Shown piece by piece: positions 16,684-25,505 of a stretch of DNA of 56,517 bases. Each line of letters opens with the position of its first letter. The stretch's first letter is position 1. Origin of the DNA: Desulfuromonadales bacterium (lineage in GTDB: Bacteria > Desulfobacterota > Desulfuromonadia > Desulfuromonadales > Syntrophotaleaceae); contig JASKKK010000015.1 of the NCBI GenBank assembly GCA_030154185.1, positions 1 to 56,517 of the forward strand, in the 5' to 3' direction. The position numbers and the translations under genes are program-made. Under the pieces are notes generated by a model. The model was not told the DNA's origin. It saw only the letters and a list, made by a program, of their open reading frames with translations, and did not search any database.

Positions 16684-16821
16684 GTTTGCTCCTTTTTGAG
16701 GGTGTTGGGATGCCTTTTTTTGTCCGGCAGATACGCTATGCAATGAACTGCCGAAGATTTTTTTTGCTGCCAAAGGTGTATGGTCGAGCCGGCAGGGGGT
16801 GCCCGCCGGGTGTTTCATCTG

Positions 16822-17787
16822 TTACTTGATGAAACCGTGTGCCAGGTTGAGTACCAGCGTGCCGACTGCGATAGCCCCGGCCGGCGGATCGATATGGGTG
16901 GAACCGTGATTCCACATCATGCGTGCCACCAGTTCCTGCAGCAGTCCCGCCAGGACACCGACGATGGCGGCCAGAAACAGAGAGTTGAACAGCAGGAAGG
17001 CCAGAGCGGCGAGGATGGCCTGGCAGTGCCAGACGGGGAATTTCTGAACCTCCCCGGTGCCCAGTTCGAGACCGAACAGACTGATGGCGGCGATACCCCA
17101 GGCAAAAATCAGGGGCACTACGAAAGCCCCGGTGGCCGAGACGGTTCCTTCGACAACCATCGGGTCGAGAACGTTCTTGGTGCCCATGGCCATGGCAGCC
17201 GACAGCAGGCCGACGCCGAAGCTGAAGACGATCAGGCGACCGGGCTGCGCCATCCAGGGGACCCAGGACAGGGCGCCGTCGTTGGTGCCGAGGAAGCCGT
17301 GCTCGCGAATCGAGGTGATGTTGCCCCAGGGAAGTTCTTTGCAGAAGAGCAGACGGGCCAGACATGCCGTGCCGACGACGCTCAGAGCGATACAGTCTGC
17401 CGAGTTGATCAAAGGGATCCTGACCAGCAGTTGCAGAAGCATATGCCCGATCACGGCGAATATGCCGCCGACCAGCAAGACGTCCCAAGAAGTGCCGACC
17501 AAAGGAGAAAGGATGTCTTTACCGGTACCGCTGGCCAGGTTTTTCTTGACTCCGGCGGCGTAGGCGACAGCTGCCACGCCTGCGGCGAATCCGCCGGTAT
17601 GGGGACCGAACAGGGGGCCCAGACCGACCTGCATGAGCAGGAATTCGGAACCGCCGTTCAAGATAACGAAGCAACCGGCCAGAACGATCAGACCGCAGAT
17701 ACCGAACGAAAACAGTCCGCCGAGGGCAGCACCGACGATGCCGCCGCCGAAGCAAAGCAAGAGCGTGTCAAGAGACCAAGGAGCCAT
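16822..17787 (-). CDS. polytopic inner-membrane protein of unrecognised family
   Basis: 321 residues, almost entirely hydrophobic, with about nine glycine- and alanine-rich transmembrane segments and short loops; GPHTGG and WGNITSIREHG are the most striking polar motifs. It has no NPA motifs, so it is not an aquaporin-type glycerol facilitator, and no transporter signature that I recognise. GGAAAGGGA precedes the ATG. It is the first gene of the operon, 138 bp before the dehydratase, so it is made together with that enzyme. Plausible roles are a diol or aldehyde channel, an export system, or a membrane anchor for the dehydratase. These are inferences from position only. Confidence 0.75.
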   Translation of the reverse strand: MAPWSLDTLLLCFGGGIVGAALGGLFSFGICGLIVLAGCFVILNGGSEFLLMQVGLGPLFGPHTGGFAAGVAAVAYAAGVKKNLASGTGKDILSPLVGTSWDVLLVGGIFAVIGHMLLQLLVRIPLINSADCIALSVVGTACLARLLFCKELPWGNITSIREHGFLGTNDGALSWVPWMAQPGRLIVFSFGVGLLSAAMAMGTKNVLDPMVVEGTVSATGAFVVPLIFAWGIAAISLFGLELGTGEVQKFPVWHCQAILAALAFLLFNSLFLAAIVGVLAGLLQELVARMMWNHGSTHIDPPAGAIAVGTLVLNLAHGFIK

Positions 17788-17909
17788 GATTGTTTCCCTT
17801 TCCTGAAAGCCTGTAAATATGAAACGATTGTAAGGTGAATAAATAATTTACGAACGGTTGACGTACGTCCTGCTTGCAAAACGTTTTTCGGATCGTCTTT
17901 CTGCGCGCA

Positions 17910-17937
17910 TGTATATTTTTAAGTTAGGGGGTGTCGA
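17910..17937 (-). promoter_or_regulatory. candidate promoter of the diol-dehydratase operon
   Basis: Minus strand: TCGACA (17937-17932), 16-bp spacer, TATACA (17915-17910). The weak -35 fits a promoter that needs an activator. The 5' leader before the membrane-protein gene would be about 115 nt. Confidence 0.4.
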
Positions 17938-17964
17938 ATAACAATCGCTACAAAACGCCAATAA

Positions 17965-18050
17965 TGTCCCCACATATAGTGATTTTTCAGATCCCCCTGC
18001 CGTCGAAAGCCTTTTCAGCCCGCCTTTTGTCCCTCGATATAGTGATTTCT
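17965..18050. promoter_or_regulatory. two phased 23-bp direct repeats, candidate response-regulator sites
   Basis: Copies at 17965-17987 and 18028-18050 share TGTCCC-N3-ATATAGTGATTT (19 of 23 bases identical). Their spacing is 63 bp, six turns of B-DNA, so both face the same side. They sit 28 and 91 bp upstream of the candidate -35, as expected for class I activation by the NarL-type regulator encoded divergently at 20023. Confidence 0.6.
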
Positions 18051-18155
18051 GGTGTCACCCTGTTTCGTAAACGATATTTCACTTTGGGAGAACGCAGGGC
18101 TCATGCTATTTATTAAAGAGGAAAACGGATCGATCGAATCGCCGGGGTCAAAGTT

Positions 18156-18308
18156 GATAGCGTCGCAAAAACTCGCCTGCTGCTGCGGTGCTGTAATTGA
18201 TCCCGCTGCCTCGTCGTACGTAAGTACGCATCATTGCTCGACAATTGCGCGCCTTGCATTTGGAGCTTTTTGCCCAGCTATCCCATTTGAAGCTCTTTGC
18301 GTAAAAGC
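18156..18308 (+). repeat. dispersed 153-bp repeat, copy 1
   Basis: It starts GATAGCGTCGCAAAAACTCG and is about 78 percent identical by eye to a copy of the same length at 23951-24103. Shared blocks include GTACGTAAGTACGC, GCGCGCCTTGCATTTGG and GCTTTTTGC. The 3' end (CTTTGCGTAAAAGC) has drifted from the terminal inverted repeat seen in copy 2. It ends 54 bp before the PocR kinase gene and probably lies in its leader. Confidence 0.75.
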
Positions 18309-18362
18309 CCAAGTCATAAGGCTGTAATGTTTCATGGCAACGGAAGGGGCAAAGGAGATGGT

Positions 18363-20030
18363 ATGGTTGGTCGGCAGTTGCAAATCCTTGATCTGATTGA
18401 AAAAGAGGTGCTCGAAGAAATCGTCCGCGACTTTACCAAGGCAACGCGGGTGGCGTCGGTGCTGGTCGATCTCAACGGTCAGCCGATCACGCGTGAGCAT
18501 CACTTTACCCGGCTGTGCGAAAAGTATTGCCGATCGACGCCGGAAGGGCGGGCACGCTGCTATGCCAGCGATCGTTTCGGTGGCGAGGAAGGTAAAAAAA
18601 TCGGCAAGCCTTTCATTTATAAGTGTCTGAATGCAGGGCTTATGGACAGTGCCACACCGATCATTGTCGAGGGCTACCATGTGGCGACGCTGGTCATGGG
18701 CCAGGTGTTGACCAAACCCCTTTCTGTAGAAGAGGCTCTGGAAACAGCCAAGGGCATCGGCGTCGAGGATGTGGCCGGATATCTCAGGGCATTGCACGAA
18801 GTGCCGGTCATGAGTTACGAGCGGCTGCAATCGGTGGTCAAGCTCATGTACACCATCGCCAAAACCATCAGTTCTCTGGCGATGCAGAAATATTTGTCCC
18901 AGAAGGCCTACCAAAAGAACCTGCACAACATTATCAACAGCGTTTCGGAGGCTATCATCTCGACCGATCCCGATGGCATCGTTACGTTGATCAACAAAGC
19001 TACGGTCAAGATGTTCAGCCGCGAACCCTCCTCTATCGTCGGACAGCCGGTTTTCGATTTTTTTGCGGATCCCGATGCCTTTCGGGAACATCTTTTCTGT
19101 GGAAATCAACAGCAAGAGCCTGGCGCCCCGCCAGTGTTCGAATTCCTCATGCCCAACGGTCAGGTTTCTTATGCCCAGGCTTCCTTCCGGAAGATCTTTC
19201 TCGCCAAGCGCGAGGCCATGGGATATGTCACCGTGTTGCGCGATGTCACCCAGGAAAAAAAGGTCGAAAAAATGAAGGAGGACCTGATCGGCATGTTGAC
19301 CCACGATATGGGCAATCCGGTTCTGTCCATCCAGAGGGTGTTGGAGTTGATGCTGGACGGTCATCTCGGCTCCCTGAACGAGCGTGGAGGCGATCTGGTA
19401 TCCCTTGCGCTTAACTCGACCCACAAGCTTTCCGGCATGGTGTCCAATTTTCTCGATATCTTCCTCGACGAATGCACCGGTCTCAGTTTATGTCAGGTGC
19501 CTGGGGATATGGACTCGACACTTGCCGAAAGTATCCGGCACGTCGGTTTCTCGGCGGACGACAAGAAAATCAGCATTCACTTTCAGCCGGGGCAGGGCGG
19601 AGTACGCATGCTGGCGGATTGGACGCGCATCCAGCGTGCTTGCGTGAATCTGCTGGAAAACGCCATCCGATTCAGTCCGTTAGCAGGAGAAATCGCGGTA
19701 AGCGCGGATCAGATACAGGATGAAAAGCATGGGGAATCCATCCTGGTTTCGATTGACGACCAGGGCAGGGGCATCGATAAGGAAAAGCAGACCCTGATTT
19801 TTGAGAAGTTTTATACGACCAGTGCCGCGGACAGCCGCGCGCGACGCGGAGTGGGGTTGGGTTTGACCTTCAGCAAAATGGTGATTGAGGCTCATGGCGG
19901 AGAAATCTGGGTAGAATCGCCTTATGTGAAAGGTTCGGGAGGAGTCGTTGGCGGATGCCGCTTCCGTTTCCGGATTCCCGTCACGAGCGGGCAGCACCAT
20001 ATGGTGCCGAAAGGGGATGTCCATGAATGA
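18363..20030 (+). CDS. soluble PocR-PAS histidine kinase
   Basis: 555 residues, no transmembrane segment. Residues about 8-170 are a PocR domain, the small-ligand domain first seen in the propanediol regulator PocR, with conserved cysteines (FTRLCEKYC, ARCYASD, KCLNAG). Residues about 185-300 are a PAS domain. A HisKA helix follows with His314 in LTHDMGNP, and a HATPase domain (NLLENAIRFSP, DDQGRGID, GVGLGL). It therefore senses a small cytoplasmic molecule and phosphorylates the regulator encoded next. ATG 18363 has AGGAG 5 nt upstream. It overlaps the regulator gene by 8 bp and stands divergent from the diol-dehydratase operon, which is the likely target. Confidence 0.92.
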   Translation: MVGRQLQILDLIEKEVLEEIVRDFTKATRVASVLVDLNGQPITREHHFTRLCEKYCRSTPEGRARCYASDRFGGEEGKKIGKPFIYKCLNAGLMDSATPIIVEGYHVATLVMGQVLTKPLSVEEALETAKGIGVEDVAGYLRALHEVPVMSYERLQSVVKLMYTIAKTISSLAMQKYLSQKAYQKNLHNIINSVSEAIISTDPDGIVTLINKATVKMFSREPSSIVGQPVFDFFADPDAFREHLFCGNQQQEPGAPPVFEFLMPNGQVSYAQASFRKIFLAKREAMGYVTVLRDVTQEKKVEKMKEDLIGMLTHDMGNPVLSIQRVLELMLDGHLGSLNERGGDLVSLALNSTHKLSGMVSNFLDIFLDECTGLSLCQVPGDMDSTLAESIRHVGFSADDKKISIHFQPGQGGVRMLADWTRIQRACVNLLENAIRFSPLAGEIAVSADQIQDEKHGESILVSIDDQGRGIDKEKQTLIFEKFYTTSAADSRARRGVGLGLTFSKMVIEAHGGEIWVESPYVKGSGGVVGGCRFRFRIPVTSGQHHMVPKGDVHE

Positions 20031-20673
20031 AAAGGCAGCCGTTACGGTTTTTATCGCAGACGACCATCCCATTTTGAGGATCGGTTTGAGCATGTACCTC
20101 GAGTCGAAACCGAACATTCGGATCGTGGGAGAAGCGGATAACGGTTTTGACGCGGTCGATGCGATAAACCAGAACCCGCCCGATGTCGTGCTCATGGATG
20201 TCGATATGCCGGGACTTTCGGGCATCGAGGCCATCCGTGTATTACGTAAAACCCTTCCCGACCTCAAGATCATCGTTCTCTCCACCTACACCAAGAAAGA
20301 ATACGTCCAGGAAGCCATGCTTGAAGGGGCTGACGGTTATGTCGCCAAAAACACCAAGATCGACGAACTGGTCAAAATCATCGAAGATTTTGCCGAAGAT
20401 CGGGAATGCCATTCGCCGTATCTGCTGAATCTTGCCGTGAAGTGGCAGCATATGCGGCAGGGGAATGGCGGCGATGCAGGACACAATTTGACCAAGACGG
20501 AAATCCGGGTTTTGAAAAATATTGCCGAAGGTAAAACCAACAATGAAATAGCCCAGATTCATTTTGTCAGTATCGAAACCATTAAAACCCATGTACAGCG
20601 GATTTTTAAAAAACTCGAGGTAAGTAATCGCATGGAAGCGGTGGCGGTTGCCCGAAAGAAAAACATCCTCTAA
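20023..20673 (+). CDS. NarL/LuxR-family response regulator
   Basis: 216 residues. An N-terminal receiver has acidic pocket DDH, phospho-acceptor Asp59 (LMDVDMPG) and the Ser-Thr/Lys signature (VLSTYT, AKNT). The C-terminal LuxR-type helix-turn-helix begins LTKTEIRVLKNIAEG, with recognition helix SIETIKTHVQRIF. The start at 20023 has AAGGGG 6 nt upstream; an ATG two codons earlier is possible. It is the partner of the PocR kinase by overlap and probably binds the direct repeats at 17965-18050. Confidence 0.93.
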   Translation: MNEKAAVTVFIADDHPILRIGLSMYLESKPNIRIVGEADNGFDAVDAINQNPPDVVLMDVDMPGLSGIEAIRVLRKTLPDLKIIVLSTYTKKEYVQEAMLEGADGYVAKNTKIDELVKIIEDFAEDRECHSPYLLNLAVKWQHMRQGNGGDAGHNLTKTEIRVLKNIAEGKTNNEIAQIHFVSIETIKTHVQRIFKKLEVSNRMEAVAVARKKNIL

Positions 20674-21539
20674 CAAGACCGTTAAAATGTCCATCCATGG
20701 CCTTTTTTAACGGCCCGGGACGGTTGCGGCGCAAGCCATACCGAAGCTTCTTTCTTCTCTTTTTCCTTTTAAGCCCCGGCCTTTTCTGAAGTGCCTCCAA
20801 CCCTTTCGCTTCATCTCTTTTAAAACAGTTGATTCGTAACATCATTCTTACGGGGACCGGTTGTATTCTTTTCGATTTCAGCACTGGATAGCTGCGGTCC
20901 GACCTGGAAGAAAAAGGTTTGTTATGGTAACGATATCATGGGTTCCATATGAATATTTCGTCAAAGTGTGTGTTTCTAAAAAAACCGCAAAATGGACTAC
21001 TTATAACTACCCCATTGATACTTTACCCAAACTTTGGAATGCTTCTATTCGGTTATCGCAGGCCTGCATATGCGTAAGTGTGCTATTCCTGTCTCAAGTC
21101 GTTGCGGTGTGACCGGATCGTTGCCGGTAGCGAAACCTTAATGGTCGCGTTATTGTAACGTGATACTTTTCGGAAGAGGCTTGCTCGCCGGCGAATGGGC
21201 ATGATGGCTGTCCTGTCGACACGCGGGTTTATTCGAGAAACGGGGAGGGGAGCAAAGGAGCCGCTCAAGAACGCTGCTCGATGGTATTTTTCGGAACTGT
21301 CAGAGGAAGTCGTCTTTTTGATGTTTTTTGCGAAAGCATCAATTTTGTGATTCTGAAAGAACAGGGTGGCTGTATGGAAATACGTTTTATAATGCAGAAG
21401 CCGGCAAAGATCATTGGGTTATGTGAAGTGGTCGTTTTTAATCTGAGATTTCGGCACATTCGAACCACATGGTAAGAACTATAAGATTTTTCAAAAATTT
21501 ATGTGGGTGGAATAACATTAGTCGCCTCTATGGTGCGAT
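20674..21539. other. 866-bp gap without a convincing gene
   Basis: It contains an inverted repeat CCGTTAAAA/TTTTAACGG (20679-20713) just after the regulator stop, which lacks a following T-run, and a GATG-TTTTTTGCGAAAGCATC palindrome near 21319-21339 that echoes the end of the 153-bp repeat. Short frames here have no recognisable features. A promoter for kamA must lie near the end but I cannot place it. Confidence 0.5.
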
Positions 21540-22913
21540 TTGACAGGCGAGGATGGGGCATGTTATGTTAACAAGGATTTCAAAAATGAAAGGAGAAGGA
21601 CAATTATTAAGAAGATTCAGCAGAAGATTGCTAAAAAATTTGGTGATAAGGACACATTCGGTAAACATTGGGAGGATTGGAAGTGGCATACCAGACATGC
21701 CATTGAGGATATCGATACGTTTGAACGTATAACAGGCATCAAGCTCGATGAAAAATTTCGAGAGAACGTGACCGAAACATTAAAAAAATTCCCCCTGTCG
21801 ATCACGCCGTATTACGCTTCGCTGATCGATCCGAACGATTATGCCAACGATCCGGTTTTTATTCAGTCGTTCCCTTCGCCACACGAACTGGACATCGATC
21901 CGCGTGAAATGGCAGACCCTCTGGCGGAGGATAAAGACAGTCCGGTTCCCGGTATAACCCATCGTTATCCCGACCGCGTGTTGTTTCACGTCAGCAATGT
22001 GTGCGCCATGTATTGTCGACATTGTACGCGAAAACGCAAGGTCGGTGATCGGGATTCCATTCCCGGATGCGAAGAGGTCAAGCGCGGATTGAAATACATT
22101 GCCGAGACACCGCAGGTTCGCGACGTGTTGTTGTCCGGTGGCGATCCCTTGATGCTTTCGGACGATTATCTCGATTGGATTCTGACAGAACTGCGGGCCA
22201 TTCCCCATGTGCAGGTCATTCGTATCGGTTCCCGGATGCCGGTAGTATTGCCTTATCGCATTACCGACGAATTGGTCGATATGCTGCGCAAACATCATCC
22301 GGTGTGGATCAATACCCACTTTAACCATCCCCGCGAAATTACTTCTTCCTCGAAGAAGGCTCTGCGTAAACTGGCGGACGCCGGTATTCCCCTGGGGAAT
22401 CAGACGGTACTGCTGGCCGGGGTCAACGACTGTCCCCGGATCATAAAGGAACTGGTACATCAACTGGTAGGGAATCGGGTGCGTCCTTACTATCTTTATC
22501 AGTGCGACCTTTCCGAGGGACTTACGCATTTCCGTACGCCGGTCGGCAAGGGTATAGAAATCATGGAGAGTCTCACCGGTCATACCAGCGGTTTCGCCAT
22601 CCCGACTTATGTGATCGATGCCCCGGGCGGCGGCGGCAAGATTCCGCTGACTCCGAATTACCTGATCTCCATATCCACCAACAAGGTGGTATTGCGGAAC
22701 TATGAAGGTGTTATCACCACGTATCAGGAACCTGACAGTTACGAGCCGATTTTCTGCGACCGCAAATGTTCGGAGTGTCACCTGCAACTCAAACTCAAGG
22801 CGGCCGATGAATATGAACCGACCGGTATCGTCAAGTTGCTGTCGGATCATGATGAAACGATTTCCCTGACACCGGAGGACAACGACCGCATGGGGAGGAG
22901 GGGAGATGACTGA
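21540..22913 (+). CDS. kamA: lysine 2,3-aminomutase
   Basis: A radical SAM, PLP-dependent enzyme that converts L-alpha-lysine to L-beta-lysine. Seen: [12 protein letters not shown] near the N-terminus, [33 protein letters not shown], cluster motif [30 protein letters not shown] with the PLP lysine, and a C-terminal CDRKCSECH zinc-type motif. The start is uncertain. The longest frame begins at TTG 21540 without a ribosome binding site and would give 457 residues. AGGAG at 21591-21595 lies 7 nt before an ATT at 21603, which would give 436 residues, close to the family size; no ATG or GTG is available between. It overlaps the acetyltransferase gene by 8 bp, so the pair makes N-acetyl-beta-lysine, a compatible solute. 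Confidence 0.93.
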   Translation: MTGEDGACYVNKDFKNERRRTIIKKIQQKIAKKFGDKDTFGKHWEDWKWHTRHAIEDIDTFERITGIKLDEKFRENVTETLKKFPLSITPYYASLIDPNDYANDPVFIQSFPSPHELDIDPREMADPLAEDKDSPVPGITHRYPDRVLFHVSNVCAMYCRHCTRKRKVGDRDSIPGCEEVKRGLKYIAETPQVRDVLLSGGDPLMLSDDYLDWILTELRAIPHVQVIRIGSRMPVVLPYRITDELVDMLRKHHPVWINTHFNHPREITSSSKKALRKLADAGIPLGNQTVLLAGVNDCPRIIKELVHQLVGNRVRPYYLYQCDLSEGLTHFRTPVGKGIEIMESLTGHTSGFAIPTYVIDAPGGGGKIPLTPNYLISISTNKVVLRNYEGVITTYQEPDSYEPIFCDRKCSECHLQLKLKAADEYEPTGIVKLLSDHDETISLTPEDNDRMGRRGDD

Positions 22914-23754
22914 TCGTATGGAGCGCATCGGTGATTCCCTCATTCAGCACGGTACCCACAGCGAGCGCATCTACCTTATGAAGCTCGCTTCTCCGGATTG
23001 TCCGGAAATTATCGATGAACTCGATGCCCTGGCTCAAAGGGAAGGCTATTCCAAGATTTTTGCCAAACTTCCAGCCAGCGAATGCGATCCGTTTCTGGAG
23101 AGCGGCTATCTGGCAGAAGCACGCATCCCGCAGCTCTACCACGGGCGCGAGGAAGGTGTCATGCTGGGTAAGTTCCTGCATCCCCGTCGCCAGGTTGAGG
23201 GTGAGCCTGAACTGGTCAAGGATGTGCTGGATAAGGCCCATGAGAAAGCCTGCGATCCGGGCAGCGGCGAAGAGGTCTCTTCACTCGCCCCGGGCTATGA
23301 GATCCGCCAGTTGACCGAGGGGGACGTAGAGGCCGCGGCGGCTGTATACCGCGAGGTATTCGCCAGTTATCCTTTCCCGATTCACGATCCCGAATATCTG
23401 CTGGAGACCATGCGGGATCATGTGCGCTATTTCGGCATCTGGCACGAAGGCCGTCTGGCGGCCCTGGCCTCGGCGGAAATGGACCGTAGCGCCGGACATG
23501 CAGAGATGACCGATTTCGCCACCCTTCCTTCCTTCAGGGGGCAGGGGCTGGCGCAATATCTGCTGGCATCGATGGAGCGTATCGTTCCGGAGGAGGGTAT
23601 CCGGACGGCGTTCACGATTGCCAGGGCCTATTCCTACGGTATGAACATTACCTTTTCCAGGGCCGGCTATCGATTTGGCGGTACGTTGCGCAACAACACC
23701 CAGATCTGTGGACGGCAGGAAAGTATGAACGTTTGGTACAAGTCGTTGAATTAA
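22906..23754 (+). CDS. ablB: beta-lysine N6-acetyltransferase
   Basis: 282 residues. The N-terminal half has the AblB-specific pattern ([25 protein letters not shown]), and the C-terminal half is a GNAT domain with the acetyl-CoA loop [11 protein letters not shown] and [19 protein letters not shown]. It acetylates the side-chain amine of beta-lysine made by KamA, giving N(epsilon)-acetyl-beta-L-lysine, an osmolyte known from methanogens and some bacteria. ATG 22906 overlaps the kamA stop, with GGAGGGGAG just upstream, so the two are translationally coupled. A terminator follows at 23765. Confidence 0.92.
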   Translation: MTDRMERIGDSLIQHGTHSERIYLMKLASPDCPEIIDELDALAQREGYSKIFAKLPASECDPFLESGYLAEARIPQLYHGREEGVMLGKFLHPRRQVEGEPELVKDVLDKAHEKACDPGSGEEVSSLAPGYEIRQLTEGDVEAAAAVYREVFASYPFPIHDPEYLLETMRDHVRYFGIWHEGRLAALASAEMDRSAGHAEMTDFATLPSFRGQGLAQYLLASMERIVPEEGIRTAFTIARAYSYGMNITFSRAGYRFGGTLRNNTQICGRQESMNVWYKSLN

Positions 23755-23764
23755 GGGAAAAGGG

Positions 23765-23795
23765 GGCCCCTTCTTCATTCGGAGGGGTCTTTTTT
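23765..23795 (+). terminator. terminator of kamA-ablB
   Basis: GGCCCCT pairs with AGGGGTC (one G-U), followed by six T, 10 bp past the ablB stop. Confidence 0.8.
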
Positions 23796-23950
23796 CATAA
23801 ATTTCCCGCACCCGCTTTTTCTACCCAATCCATAAGGCCGAAATTAAAATTGTCCTTATTTTTCTCCGCGGTCCGGTGGTTTGAGTTGCAGGCGGGTGCG
23901 TGGTTTTTTGTCCCGATAATGTTCCTGCATACATTGGAGAATCAAAAGAA

Positions 23951-24103
23951 GATGGCGTCGCAAAAACTCGCCAACTGCTGCGTTGCTGCGATGGCCTCGC
24001 TGCTTCGACGTACGTAAGTACGCCTCATGGCTCGACCATCGCGCGCCTTGCATTTGGCGCTTTTTGCTTAGCCATCCCATTTGTTGGTTTTTGCGAAAAC
24101 ATC
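23951..24103 (+). repeat. dispersed 153-bp repeat, copy 2, with terminal inverted repeats
   Basis: The ends GATGGCGTCGCAAAAAC and GTTTTTGCGAAAACATC are inverted repeats of each other (14 of 17). The middle holds the palindromic GACGTACGTAAGTACG. It is the same length as the copy at 18156-18308 and lies 71 bp before tRNA-Pro. It codes for nothing, so it is a MITE-like or REP-like element. Confidence 0.8.
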
Positions 24104-24174
24104 AAAGAACGGCAGGAAAGAGCGTCTTTTATGTTGCAAAAATTGCCGTCGCATGCTAGAAGATGCGTTCTTGT

Positions 24175-24251
<77 letters not shown>

Positions 24252-24256
24252 TTTTT

Positions 24257-24333
24257 GCGCCAGTAGCTCAGCTGGATAGAGCATGTGACTTCTAATCACA
24301 GGGTCGAGGGTTCGAGTCCTTCCTGGCGCGCCA
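24257..24333 (+). tRNA. tRNA-Arg (anticodon UCU)
   Basis: 77 nt with encoded CCA, 5 bp after tRNA-Pro and surely co-transcribed. Acceptor GCGCCAG/CTGGCGC, anticodon stem TGTGA/TCACA around CTTCTAA (TCT), and a standard T-loop GTTCGAGTC. Confidence 0.95.
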
Positions 24334-24341
24334 GAGAATTC

Positions 24342-24376
24342 AAGGGTTGGCATATATGGCCAGCCCTTTTGTTTTA
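24342..24376 (+). terminator. terminator of the tRNA-Pro/tRNA-Arg unit
   Basis: AAGGGTTGGC pairs with GCCAGCCCTT across a 7-nt loop, followed by TTGTTTT. Confidence 0.85.
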
Positions 24377-24605
24377 TGCGCTGCTTTGCGATGCGCTTGC
24401 CCCGTATTGTTCATAAGACTTGGGCGCAATACTCGGCAGGTGTGCAGAGACTCAATCCAAGCAGTCAAGCGCAAGGGTCCAGCACGGCTTGAGATGATGC
24501 GTAAGGAGCGGTCTCTGGATTTTCATGAATGCTGCAGGGAAGAGCCTGTCTGATATTGGAAAATATTAAGGTACGTATTTTGCCGGCGGCAACCCCGTTC
24601 AAGCA

Positions 24606-24633
24606 TTGCAGATTTAAAGGGGGTTCGTATATA
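24606..24633 (+). promoter_or_regulatory. candidate promoter for rnc
   Basis: TTGCAG, 16-bp spacer, TATATA, about 55 bp before the rnc start. The rest of the 24377-24688 gap shows no gene. Confidence 0.45.
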
Positions 24634-24688
24634 CTGCCGCAACACCGATTAGGGTTGAATGAAGCTCACAGCGTGCGGAGGATCCCTT

Positions 24689-25405
24689 TTGTTCGAAGTG
24701 AATAATGTCGCTTTGCTGGAAAATACCATTCGTTATGCGTTTGAGAACAAGGACATTCTCCTGGAAGCCTTGACGCATAAATCGTTCAGCAATGAACAAA
24801 ACGATCCATCCGCACGAGACAATGAAAGACTCGAATTCCTCGGTGATGCGGTATTGGGAGTGGTCGTCAGTCATTACGTCTTTCGTACCTTCCCCAAACT
24901 GTCGGAAGGTGAGTTAACCCGTATTCGCTCTGAGGTCGTCAGTGAAAAGGGCCTGGCGGTTATCGGCAAGGGACTCGATCTGGGTAAATTCATGCGGCTC
25001 GGCAGAGGTGAGGAGCGCAGCGGCGGCAGGCGCAAAAGCAGTCTGCTTGCCAATACCATGGAGGCATTGATCGGTGCGGTTTTTATCGACAGCGGGTTTG
25101 AAAATGTCAGACGGGTTATCGAAAACCTGTTTGCCGATAGCATCCGGCACGCCGCACGCCGCAAGGCCGGAGTCGATTACAAGACCCGTCTACAGGAACG
25201 TCTGCAGGCGCGTTACGGGGATGTGCCCCAATATGTGCTGATCCATGCGGAAGGACCTCCCCATCAACGTTCCTATACAGTGGAGGCGCGCTTCAGAGAC
25301 TCCTGTATAGGGCAGGGGCAGGGTCGCAGCAAAAAAACCGCCGAACAGGCAGCGGCCAGGCAGGCGCTGGAGCGCCTGGAGGGAACCTCTCCACCGCTAT
25401 CCTGA
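24689..25405 (+). CDS. rnc: ribonuclease III
   Basis: About 238 residues. The catalytic signature NERLEFLGDAVLG (metal-binding Glu and Asp) lies in the N-terminal RNase III domain, with a second acidic pair near SLLANTMEALIGAVFIDSG. A C-terminal double-stranded RNA binding domain (DYKTRLQERLQARYG ... KKTAEQAAARQALERL) follows. It cleaves double-stranded RNA in rRNA maturation and mRNA decay. I prefer the TTG at 24689, which has GGAGG 7 nt upstream; an in-frame ATG at 24659 has a poor site. rnc lies upstream of era, the order common in bacteria, here with a radical SAM gene inserted between them. Confidence 0.95.
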   Translation: MFEVNNVALLENTIRYAFENKDILLEALTHKSFSNEQNDPSARDNERLEFLGDAVLGVVVSHYVFRTFPKLSEGELTRIRSEVVSEKGLAVIGKGLDLGKFMRLGRGEERSGGRRKSSLLANTMEALIGAVFIDSGFENVRRVIENLFADSIRHAARRKAGVDYKTRLQERLQARYGDVPQYVLIHAEGPPHQRSYTVEARFRDSCIGQGQGRSKKTAEQAAARQALERLEGTSPPLS

Positions 25406-25505
25406 AGTCGGCACGGGACCCACGTGCGGGTGCCGGTGATTTTTTTAGGGGCGTCGGCCCTATACAAGAGCATTTTCCCCAGCGCGCAATCGAAGTCCAG
25501 GGCAC

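Noticed and set aside
14449..16746. Long open frame on the plus strand opposite the glycyl radical enzyme, and similar ones opposite the radical SAM gene (10174-11355) and thrS (42105-43895)
   Set aside because: They are antisense shadows of GC-rich, strongly conserved genes; their translations show no family pattern and their starts lack ribosome binding sites.
16822..17787. Glycerol facilitator (aquaporin family) identity for the operon's membrane protein
   Set aside because: It has no NPA motifs and the wrong arrangement of hydrophobic segments.
20679..20713. Inverted repeat CCGTTAAAA/TTTTAACGG as a terminator of the two-component genes
   Set aside because: The stem is weak, the loop is 17 nt and no T-run follows; it may still be a protein site.
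21530..21571. 13-codon open frame before kamA as a leader peptide
   Set aside because: It has no ribosome binding site, no regulatory codon run and no adjacent terminator.
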